From Paraspadella gotoi (lineage: Eukaryota > Chaetognatha), in assembly GCA_051294375.1 (NCBI GenBank), contig CM119264.1:5811621-5875620 (forward strand): a stretch of 64,000 bases of DNA, in the 5' to 3' direction. A program made the translations under genes and the position numbers. Each line of letters begins with the position of its first letter. The first letter of the stretch is position 1. Below, one piece after another: positions 45,310-55,130 of the stretch. Below the pieces are notes generated by a model. That model saw nothing but the letters and a program-made list of their open reading frames with translations, did no database searches and was not told the DNA's origin.

Positions 45310-46535
45310 TTATACGCCGAGGCGCAGATTTTTTAAATCATCATCAGCAGAATCGATAAATTCATTGAGGGCGTCAAAGTTCCACTTGAAGACTTCCTTG
45401 TTGGGCGGCGCCCGGAGGAGCGCCCCCGTGACGAAGGGACCCCTCTTGGCAGTCAGATTGGCGGGCCTCTTCCGCCGCAGAATTTGGACGATGGTGCCGA
45501 GATTGTCCATCATCTGGTCACGTGAATGCGAGAGTTTGCCCAAGCTGAAGGTCGTTGATCCAACGTAAGGATCGGCAGCGTCGGCTTTGACTCTGAGTAG
45601 ATAACCGTTTTGGTGCAGATCGAACATCGCGTGAATGTCCACGCCCAAAGTCCCCATCGACTCTGAGGGAAGTTCACCCTGTAAAAAAATCAGGTGATGA
45701 CTGATTGTTAAACTCTAGATCATAAACCACCAAGTCCAACCCGACTCCCGTATTACGAGAATAGTACCGGGAATTTTTTCTTGAGTTGCGTCAATTCCCT
45801 GACGATGTCCATGTGGGCGATGAGGTAGTCGAAGTCGGAGTCTCTGAGAAGCGAACCAGATTTAATCTTGGCAATCAAATCCTCGGCTCCGATATAAGTC
45901 GCGCCTTAAAGCGAAAGAAAGCGTGATTGGTAATTAGACTCATAGATTATTTGTTTTCTAATGATCGTACCTTTAGCGGCCAGCTGCAACTGCAAGTCTG
46001 GATTCTTGACGAGCACCGCAACGTATCGCGGTTCCACGATCGTGTGGGCCGACAGATGGGGAATATGGGTAAGCACAGCAAAGGATTTCAAGGGTTTTGT
46101 CTGCTTCAATCCTCCCATATTTAAAGAGAGATCAACGAAGAGGTCCCCTTCTGGGTTGTCGAGCATAGAAGGATCGTTGGCCTGTCGGTGCATTTCCACG
46201 ATGGCATCGAGGCCAAATACGCGCTCCGGATAATGCTGGCTTAACCAGACGTCGTCCACCGGGCGTCGCTCGCGCCATCGCTCCAGCTGCTCCTGAGTCA
46301 TGGCGTCCTCGATGGAAGGCGGGGCAGCCGCTGCCGATGATTTTCGGGGAGGAGGGGTGAAGGACCTGAGAGAAACCTTCTCCTTCGTTTTGGCCTCCAC
46401 GTCGGAGGCTTTTTTCAATCGTTGCTTATTGTTTTTGTTCAGCGAGAAAAAGAAAGGGGAGAAGGAAAAAGAACGAGAAGAGGAGGGAGAGGAGAAAAGG
46501 GAGCGAGAGGCAAGGAGAGTTTTCGAGAATGCCAT
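45310..46535 (-). CDS. MRPL1: Mitochondrial large ribosomal subunit protein uL1m
   Basis: Three exons, 46535-45971, 45904-45768 and 45678-45310, give 356 residues (human 325). The N-terminus MAFSKTLLASRSLFSS is Ser/Arg-rich and without acids, a typical mitochondrial presequence. The ribosomal L1 domain begins near VDDVWLSQHYPERVFGLDAI and continues with LFVDLSLNMGG, VAVLVKNPDLQLQLAAKG, ATYIGAEDLIAKI, DFDYLIAHMDIV, MGTLGVDIHAMFDLHQNGY and DNLGTIVQIL. L1 forms the stalk that helps release E-site tRNA. The sequence just upstream has TTTTTTTATAG before TCCGAGGG, about 20 nt ahead of the ATG, a strong 3' splice-site-like signal with no upstream exon apparent. Confidence 0.95.
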
Positions 46536-47352
46536 CCTTGAATATCAATCGCCCTCGGACTATAAAAAAAAAGTCAAACCGATTTTCAGAAAATGACAAA
46601 TCGAGAAAAAGCGATACGCATACCATGTGTTGCTGTCAAAGCATGGCGGTTGATTCAGATTCTCACTTAGAGAATCACGAGTTTTGGTTCAAGTAAATTA
46701 ACATTCATATTTTGTTATCCGCTTCCGCTTTGATTCGGAAAATACAGGGAGGTCCAGCTCTTTTGGGACTAACTTAAAAAAATCGTTTGGATGGATAAAT
46801 AAAACAAAAAAATTAATGAAAATTGGTACACTTGTAAAAGGTTGTAATGAAAACAATCAATTTAAAAGATTCACATTCGGCAACCATGCTCAGAAAAGGC
46901 GGCATATGCTGTTGGGACCGCGCCGGTTGGGAATGCTGTAATTTCGATCACTATTGTTGCAATCAAAAGGTCGACAGTTCCAAACGGTATGTGTGGACCA
47001 TTCTGCTTCTCTATCCTACATTTTCATTAATCAGGGAGATGGCAGTAAGAAAAACTGTGCGGCCAAAAGTGAGAAGTCACCATCCTTGATTTTCGCCAAA
47101 ACTTTGACATTTTATGCAAAAAGCTTTAATTACAATAGTTGCAGTTGGATTCAAAAGTTAAACAAGTTTCCAAATATCGTCCCTTTTTTCTTCTATCATA
47201 AACCGTTTTTGTGCTGTAAGCACTTGAAGTTAGTCCCATGAGAGCTGGACCTCCCTGTAAACTAACACGTCCGAACCGAAGTCAGTTTTTGAATACAATT
47301 TAAATAATCACAGAAGTGCGACGAGGCCATAACCGTTAGTAGACACGATATA
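46536..47352. other. Intergenic SPAST-MRPL1 spacer, mostly a Tc1/mariner-type MITE
   Basis: Of 817 bp, 513 are the element at 46745-47257. Without it the spacer would be about 300 bp, similar to other gaps in this array. Confidence 0.6.
46745..47257. mobile_element. Tc1/mariner-like non-autonomous element (MITE), 513 bp
   Basis: The ends CAGGGAGGTCCAGCTCT and AGAGCTGGACCTCCCTG are exact inverted repeats, and pairing extends to GGGACTAACTT / AAGTTAGTCCC with three mismatches between. A TA dinucleotide flanks each side (46743-46744 and 47258-47259), the classic duplication of this superfamily. A 67-codon frame inside (MLRKGGICCWDRAGWECCN) shows no transposase motif. Confidence 0.88.
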
Positions 47353-49752
47353 TCACTCAGTGTCGCCGAACTCGGCGTTCCAATCCTCGAATGCTTTGAG
47401 CGAGTCTGGGGCGACGCTACGTTTCACTTTCTTCAGCGCCGTTTCAAAGTCTCTGTAGAGAATGGATCGAACGGCGGAAGCGGCGCCGCCCTTTTTCGTC
47501 TTGGCCGGCGCGGTGGGGACTGCGGGCGCCGCGAGGTCAATCTCTCTGACGGGACCCATGGCGGCGTCGCGAGCCAAGTGGGTCAAGTCGCTCCCGGAGT
47601 ATCCCTCCGTCGCTGCCGCCACCCGCTTCAGGTCGGCGTCGCTGAGATCGTGGCGGTTCTGCCGCAGGAGGCGGCGGAGGAGATGAACGCGAGTCTCGGA
47701 ATCGGGAAGGGTCACGTGGACGCGTTTGGGAAAGCGGCGAAGGGCGGCGTCGTCGAGTTCCTGGGCCAAATAAAATGTGAAGGCGAATTAAAATTGGGTC
47801 AACCGATAATTAGAGAAAAAATTTTAAAAGTATAGTGATTTCGCCAGACGTTACTATCAAATAAAATTAATGAAAAATTCCCCCAAAAAAACCTAATGAT
47901 TGATGCAATAACGAATTATTGATATAATAGTAATTGATTGATTTATTTAATAATAATTGATTATAGATGCGATGATAACCAAATATTGATGCGATAACCA
48001 AATATTGATATGATGATAACCAAACATTGATGAGATGATAACCAAATAATTAATGCGATGATAACCAAATGATTGATGCGATGATAACCAAATGATTGAT
48101 GCGATGATAACCAAATGATGGATGCAATGATAGTCATTCATTGATGCGATGATAATCATTCATTGACACGATGGTAATCATTTATTGATACGATGAGTTA
48201 TTGTAATTAAAAACAAACAAATGCGTGTATGAGTGATAGAGAGAGATAAAGAGAAAAAAAAGATATGTTAAAACAGCGTGACGACAACGACGACTACGGT
48301 CAAAAGAAGCCGAAACGAATTAACATCTCGCCCAAGTCGGGCATTCGCCCGTCTGGCGAGATAAAAACTAAAAGTAAAACTTCATCTAAAACACAATAAA
48401 CCGATAAAGTTATAAAGTCAATGATAAGTACAACACCATCCGGAACCTGAGGTCGGTTGGTGGCGGCCATGACGAGGATGCTCTCTCCATCGTCGGCGCC
48501 GACGCCGTCGAACTGGAGGAGGAATTCGGTCTTGAGGCGACGCGAGGCTTCGTTTTCTCCATCGCGACGACGACAGAGGATCGAGTCGACCTCGTCGATG
48601 AACACGACCGAGGGTTGCCACTGGCGGGCGACGGCGAAGAGGGCGCGGACCTGGAGGGAAATCGAACAGAAAGATGGGCCGACCGACCAGGTAATTATCA
48701 CACCGATAACTCTTAATTCGTAAATCACTCTCACCAGCTTCTCCCCCTCTCCAACCCATTTGGAGGTAAGAGTGGCGGCGCTGACGTTAAAAAAGGTGGC
48801 GTCCGACTCGGCGGCAACGGCCTTCGCCAGAAAGGACTTTCCGTTACCCGGGGGGCCGAAGAGAAGGAGGCCGCGGGCCGGGGATCGGAGGCCGGTAAAT
48901 AGTTCAGGTCGGAGGATAGGGAGGATAACGATCTCTCTGAAGGGAAAGTGGGCACGGGGGAGACGATAGTAATCACTAAATTCGTCAACGGAAGATTTAA
49001 AAAAAGAAAACTGGAAATCCCATCCGGTCTCACTTTAACGCCTGCTTGGCTTTCTCCTGTCCGACCACATCGTCGAACCCGACCGAGTTCTTCGCGTCGT
49101 CCACAATTTCACCGGTGATGATTTCGGCCAGTTTCGGGTCCACTCCCTTCAGCTTTTGCCTGTGCGCCGACGGATCCAGGTTCTCCTTTTTTGGCCGAGC
49201 GGCGACTGGCGCCCCGGGCCGCGTCCCCGGGGGTCTCGGAGAGCGCGCGGCGGAAACGCCTTTCTTAGCAGGTGGTGCCTTTTTAACGACGGTAGGCGGT
49301 TTAGTCGATACGGCGTCGACCGGCGGCTTGGAGAGCGCGCCGCGACCGCTCAAAATCCGATGAACTGGCCGCGAATCTTCTTTCTCTTCCTTCCCCTCCT
49401 TTTGCTTCGATCCTACAGCCTCATTGTCGTTCTCGTCCAAAACGACTTCGAGTCTCTGTCGACAATCGTCCCGCGTTTTAGTCATCTTCCGAAAGAGTTT
49501 GGCAGCGCGGGCGTGTTCCTTAGAGAGGCGCTCGACTGGGGAGAATTCGGGGGCGGCGAAGATGGCGATCCCTCGCTCCAAATTCTCAACGCCCTCCGCG
49601 TAAAGGTCGACGACGCGGAGTCTCTCCGTCTCGTTGAGTTTGCGGGCGGCAGATTTGGCCGACTCCTCCACCTCCAGCGCCTCGGAAATAGCGGCAAAGG
49701 CAGCCTTCTCCGACTCGCGCTGCCGGTGGTAAATGTCGGCCGGGTCGCTCAT
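47353..49752 (-). CDS. SPAST: Spastin, microtubule-severing AAA ATPase
   Basis: Four exons, 49752-49034, 48936-48735, 48650-48447 and 47760-47353, give 510 residues (human 616, or 530 for the short M87 form). It starts [19 protein letters not shown], directly in the MIT domain (to about residue 85), so the N-terminal ER hairpin of the long human isoform is absent. A Lys/Pro-rich linker follows, then [13 protein letters not shown] and [17 protein letters not shown]. The AAA domain has Walker [11 protein letters not shown] (near 268-277; humans have Thr for Ser), pore region [16 protein letters not shown], Walker [12 protein letters not shown] (Asp326, Glu327), sensor-1 VMAATNRPQ, and the tail [12 protein letters not shown], then WNAEFGDTE. 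It cuts microtubules by pulling tubulin tails through its hexamer pore. Intron 3 holds an E6 TIR element. Confidence 0.97.
47838..48363. mobile_element. TIR element (family E6, copy 2) in spastin intron 3
   Basis: The left end ATTTCGCCAGACG and right end GCATTCGCCCGTCTGGCGAG are the same inverted termini as in the POLA2 intron at 10905-11299. The interior begins with the same blocks (ATTGATATAATAGTAATTGATTGAT) and then holds an expanded minisatellite. Confidence 0.72.
47964..48195. repeat. 23-bp minisatellite inside the spastin-intron E6 element
   Basis: About ten imperfect units of CCAAATGATTGATGCGATGA-TAA. Three adjacent units near 48050-48120 are nearly identical; those towards 48190 change CCAAATG to TCATTCA. 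Confidence 0.85.
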
Positions 49753-52700
49753 CGTTAGTCGCTTATGTCTTTATTTGACAAAAATGAATTCGTGCGAGTC
49801 AGTGAAGAATTTTTTCAAATTGTTTTTTCTTAGAAAATATTGCCATTGGAATTTAAAAGATTTTTTTTAGGAGTTCAGAGGCAGATGGTCCAATGTAACG
49901 GAACGTAGTTTTTTTGGGGGGTTTTTAGTCGGCATCTGTAATTAAGTTACATAAAAGACGTTAATAGTCGTACAAGCTTACGGAGCGTTCGAGTATTGGT
50001 ATTTACAGTTTGGTCACTGCAATACATTAAACTTTCTAGGCGGTACACACGGGCGGCAATTGATAAAATTATAGAAATATAATTTTGTAGCTAATTGATA
50101 ATGTAGTATTTTAGGATATATTATATCTTGACTTTTCGAAGCTGAACTTAGCACTCGATAACTTCTTTAGATAAAAAAACCTCTATCTAGCATAAGCGTA
50201 ATCATCTTGTAAAATGGAAATCCGACTTCAGAGCAACTATATAAGTCGGTCTGTCCCATTTAAATAAATAAAAAGGCTCATAACTCGATTTTTATGAATT
50301 GCTCATTTGTTAAGACAGGAAAAAACCTCAAATCAAAATTAATGCTGGTGCCGCCTTCAGGAAAGACGGAATTCCGATGCAGTGCGTGTCACAAAAAGTT
50401 ATTTTAGTTAATACTTTGCAGACTGGGAAGACATTACTAAATGCTTCTTGTGCATGCNNNNNNNNNNTTTAGTTAATACTTTGAAGACTGGGAAGACATT
50501 ACTAAATACTTCTTGTGCATGTATTTCATACTTGTGTAATCATATGACCATGCAAAACTACGGTCATGATATCACAAAATGCGGCATATTTCGTGTAATG
50601 TCTGGTTGTTAGAAATAAAACTTTGCACACTGCACCCTAGTGAATTAGTGATCTACTATAAGACGTTTGTTATACATAAATTTCATTGTCATGTAATGAT
50701 GTGATCACAAGAAAACACACGTGAAAAGAACGTCACTTCGGCACAACTCACTGAATGGACCGACCGATCTTGTTTTAATAATTTTTTTATTATATTTTCT
50801 TCAGCTTTGAAAAGGTTTAGGTAAAAATAAGCGTATTTATATCCGGCATTTACGCCCGTGTGACTACACCATGAAATATTAAGGAAGAAAGTAGTTAATT
50901 TTTATATATGACAACTTTTTCTTTAATAATGCCAAAAAATATACGAAGTTTACGAATTAAAAGCGATAGATGATAATACATGTATTTTAATTTCTAGAAA
51001 AGAACAAAAGTAAAAAAAAAAAGTGTCATATATAGTTATTAACACAACTTTCATTGCTTTTGGAACCGAATTTCTGCAGCAGCATTTCGAGGAATATGAC
51101 AAGGTTATTTTTCACCCTGAAGCGCTCAGATTCATGCGTTGGCAATGTCCGGCGAGGTTTCATAAAAAGATCAATCACATTTGCTGTATAGGTAGTCATG
51201 GTAGAAGTTGGCCTTTAAACTGATATGTAATCACTTAATGATTATCTTTCTGAAATTAGTTAATCAAAAACTAGTATAAGAGTAAACAAGTCCAGGAAAG
51301 CACAGAGAACATCACTTGAAACATTGGGCATTTGCAAAATTGGGCTTTTGTGATCTTGTTCATTGTAATTATCGTTGGTAAGGCTGTGCATTTCAGGGTC
51401 TTCTTCATTGTTTACATAATCTAAATTATCATTAAACAAACCTTAAAATAATAAAAAAAATAACTTTCTACACTTTTTTCGAAAACAAAAAAGTTATAAC
51501 TTTACAGTCTAGTAACATGTATCTATCAAATACAGTGCGGCTTTGTTTAACTGTCTTTGCGGCACCCCAAATAATTATGATTTATATACAAATAGTTAAA
51601 GTTTAGTATTATTCAGAAATCCTTATTATTCATTATTCAAAAATTCATTATTCTTGTAAACTTAATAAGTGAAACCTATTTTGACAATCAAGGCCTAAAA
51701 ATTTTCAGACAGAAAATGTTCTTTAATTCCTTTAGTAAAAGTCCAACTTAAGGTGTCTCATAAATTTGAGTAAAATTTACTTTTGGCTAACCACTAATTA
51801 TATCAGATCTAATTGCAGCTGTGCCGAATATTTTAAGGTTAAATCGAAATCACAGTGTTGCATAAAAACTCGATTTGAGCGTCAAAAAATCCTGGATTTA
51901 TTTGATTTAATTTTTTTCTATCGAGTTTAATATCACAGTCCATAAGCTTACTTTGGAAGAGAAAAATCTCCTTTAAATTATACAATCATAATCTCTAACA
52001 TCCTTTCCTATAGTCATTATTTTGGAGGCAGTCAGAAACATAGGACACTTTTTCTGTTGAAAAATATTTTTGAAGCCCTTATTTCAACGCTTATAAAACC
52101 ATAAATTCAAAGTATTTTGAACATTAGGCAATGACAAGATAGTAAATTAATAAAACGTTCTCACAGTGTCCTATTCTGTTTCCTCCCTTATCCAATTTGG
52201 ACGTAATAAATACAATTCAGATAAGTATTCAAACGAAAATTTTGAAAATTTATAAATAGTAGTTGTCTCGAAATTAGCTTTGCAAGGGTTAATATTAGGT
52301 TATGCAATGTTAAGTAAAAGTTTGTGCTTTCATTTCAACTCTTATCCGAATTACGAAGCTCAAATTATATCATATTTACTACAAAGATATAAGAATTCGT
52401 AATTATTTAAATTGGGGTCTTAATCGCTACTTATAATTTAAGTACTTCAATATATATCACAGAGGATCCGCATTTTCTCTTTGTTGTACTAATTAATGTT
52501 AGTTCTGCGTCATAACTAAGTATTGAATAAACGCGTAAACCTCTTGAGACGAAAATCACAGAGATACATGTGGAGTAAAGCAGTTAGGAAAGGTGTCAAC
52601 TGTACCTGATTTAAAAGTATGAAAGATATACCACAGATAAAAGACGAGCTCGTTCAATCACAGAGATACTAGTTTAAATCAGAAGCAATTATTAATGCAA

Positions 52701-52981
52701 CTTATTATTTTTAAAATACACATTTGTCTTTGTTTCCAACCAAAGGGCGGATGTTAATTTATAAACATATGCATTAATGACTTCTGAAACTGTACAATAA
52801 TCACAGAGAAAGAAATGCTGCTGCAGGACATTCGTGAGGTAATTCTTTCTCGTACGTCTTTAAAGCTAAACCACATATCTAAAAATCCGTAGATTATTCT
52901 ATTAAATTAAAAAAAGTATAGTGGAAGTAGCATATATAAATGCTATTTACAAAGATAATTTACGTCTAAATTCGTTTATTT
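49753..52981. other. Long AT-rich intergenic stretch
   Basis: I see no conserved gene. A 66-codon frame at 51023-51223 (plus strand) starts with GTG and has no recognisable motif. A short word, ATCACAGAG or close variants, recurs near 52455, 52553, 52655 and 52799, but no longer unit repeats with it. One 10-N gap lies at 50458. Confidence 0.4.
50403..50522. other. 10-N gap flanked by a 55-bp near-duplicate
   Basis: The 55 bp before the gap (50403-50457, TTTAGTTAATACTTTGCAGA...) reappear after it (50468-50522) with about three substitutions. This looks like two overlapping contig ends placed side by side, perhaps two haplotypes, rather than a true tandem repeat. Confidence 0.85.
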
Positions 52982-53278
52982 TTAAGTACAGACTAACAAT
53001 ATAGATAATTGAAAAACTACAATGAATGCACTGATGAGCAATCCACCCAAGCATAAGATAGCGCTGACCAAGGAACAGAGAGAGGCAACTTCCAAACCAA
53101 TTGTCATATCCAAATTTTTTACTCCACCGAAATCATTTATGTTGGGAAAAAAACCATTGTCTACATAGTGCATAAGGCAAACTATTAAAACCATTTTAAC
53201 TAGTTTTGATAAAGCTAAAAAAATTTGATAACTATATACATCAACAGCCAATATTAACCATGTTTTAAAGCAGCACAT
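52982..53278 (-). CDS. Possible small membrane protein, 98 aa
   Basis: An ATG-initiated frame (MCCFKTWLILAVDVYSYQIF) runs to a TAA. It has hydrophobic stretches at residues about 5-45 and 60-98 separated by the polar loop NGFFPNINDFGGVKNLDM, a layout like small four-helix membrane proteins. The residues are varied, not the low-complexity type that AT-rich DNA gives by chance. It could be one exon of a larger gene. I do not recognise the family and found no splice signals that I trust. Confidence 0.4.
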   Translation of the reverse strand: MCCFKTWLILAVDVYSYQIFLALSKLVKMVLIVCLMHYVDNGFFPNINDFGGVKNLDMTIGLEVASLCSLVSAILCLGGLLISAFIVVFQLSILLVCT

Positions 53279-55130
53279 TTAACCCGAATTTGGACCAAAC
53301 ATGTGGAGTAAAAGAAAAAAGATGTCATTTATTATAGATCGTTATATCATTGCAAAGGAAGCACAAAATTTACAAGTCTAGAAAAAAAGAACGCAATTAT
53401 ATCGACATATTTTGCTCAAGTAGCACCATGAAACAAGGTCAGCACTCAGTAAATTTCTTTTAAGATGGTTGGGATTATTATTATATGGATTGTCAAAATA
53501 ATTCAAATCAATATAAAAAATGTAATGCTTAATTTACTTTCGTGAACAAAAATTATTAAAATCCATAAAGTAGCCTGTAGGGCATTAACAGAATATGACT
53601 ATTTGTACGTAATTAAGGACCTGGGAGGTATCTGAGTGACTTTATATTTTTAACTCAGTTCGATAAAATTCGATAAAAGTTACTTGATTTAAGTTATTTA
53701 TCCCATTGTCTCATTTCGACTAAGATATATGTAGCCTCCAATAATAAAAGTTAACTGTTCAGTGTTCAATAGTTAGTGTAATTTTTTATATACCTATTAA
53801 ATTAATACCCCGCTATCTACAGTTTTGAACCTTAAAACAAATCACGTTCTTGAATAATGAATATTGTTTTTATTAAAACTAAATCTTAAAATCTTTAAAG
53901 ATTTTTCTTGATTATAATTATATAAATCTTTTTTCGAGATCAAAAAAGTTTTAAGTTCTGTGCTTCTTTTCTCTAATTATTATCTTATTTTGTGAGATTC
54001 TTACCCTGAATAAAATGTAATCATATTATTTGCCAAAGGTTATTTTTACTATATATTTGTTTATAATCACAGCATTTGAAATTTTGAAGGAATTCATCAT
54101 GTGTGTGCTTCGATATGAGTACATAATTTGCAAGAAATCAAGGAGATCCAGTGTAATTGATTCCGTTTATGTCTGAGACGCTCATAATCTCAGGATTTTT
54201 TAAACAAATGAGGAGGTAGCTGATAATATGAAAACACCATTTATAAATGCCAATAACTTGAACTGACACTAAGTCAATACTCAATAGTGAGTGAGTAACC
54301 ATGGAAAATTAAAAAAATCTGGCAGCTAGCCTTTTAAATAAACCTTAACTTGATTGCAAAAAATTTCTTCCTAATAATGTTAATTTACCAATATGTCTGA
54401 AAAAGAAGAGTAAATACATGCCAATATGTTTTCAACCGAAAATAGGTGAAACTGGTCGTGAAAAATGTTCAAAACAACAAAAATTTCATTCATGCCAGAT
54501 TAATTTAGTTGACCATGGTTACTGTTAGTTATGGTAATTTATCAACCCAAAAAAGCGTCAAAAGCCAACGTAAGCTACAAAAATGAATTGCCCGAAACAA
54601 TCATACTATATGACTATTATGACTAGTCAATATTGACAACTTAACTACAACCAATTCTCCGATTTTAAAACGGTCACATTCATTCTGGACATGTGGTTAG
54701 CAAAACCAACGATAAAAATTACTGTAAAAGTCTAAATTAAAAAGTTCCCATATTTAAGAATTTAAATGCCTTTTTAATATGGTCTTAGAAATTAATAATT
54801 GTTCGTATACGATTTATGTATATCGAAAAAAGTAATATAGAAGAACCTCTTCGTAACTGATGATTTTTTAGTAAATATCAACGGAACAATCTTAAATTTT
54901 ACGCAGAAGAATCTCAAAATCAGGGCTTTTATTTGTATGTAGCCGTAACAATAAAAAATTAATTCAACTTTTTTGTTTCATAAAAGATCACAAAAAATGA
55001 CTTAGAGAGAAACTTCCGATGACAAAAGTCGTCGCCGATTTTTGTAATTTTTTTTATTCTTCTTTCCGTGCCATGCTTGATTGAAGATTACGGGATGGTA
55101 GGGGGAGTTTCTCTCGTAAACGGCCTCTCA
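53279..55130. other. AT-rich intergenic stretch below NANP
   Basis: No gene is visible. The stretch 54530-55130 is repeated in error-laden form at about 58955-59940. Confidence 0.4.

Noticed and set aside
47964-48195. CRISPR-like array
   Set aside because: Units are contiguous imperfect 23-mers without unique spacers, inside a eukaryotic intron; it is a minisatellite.
51023-51223. 66-codon plus-strand frame starting SYIVINTTFIAFGTEF
   Set aside because: It starts at GTG, has no ATG context, no motif and no splice support. A decayed exon is possible but not supportable.
52455-54070. Recurring ATCACAGAG word as a tandem or regulatory repeat
   Set aside because: Spacing is irregular and no flanking sequence repeats with it, so it is close to what chance allows in 2 kb.
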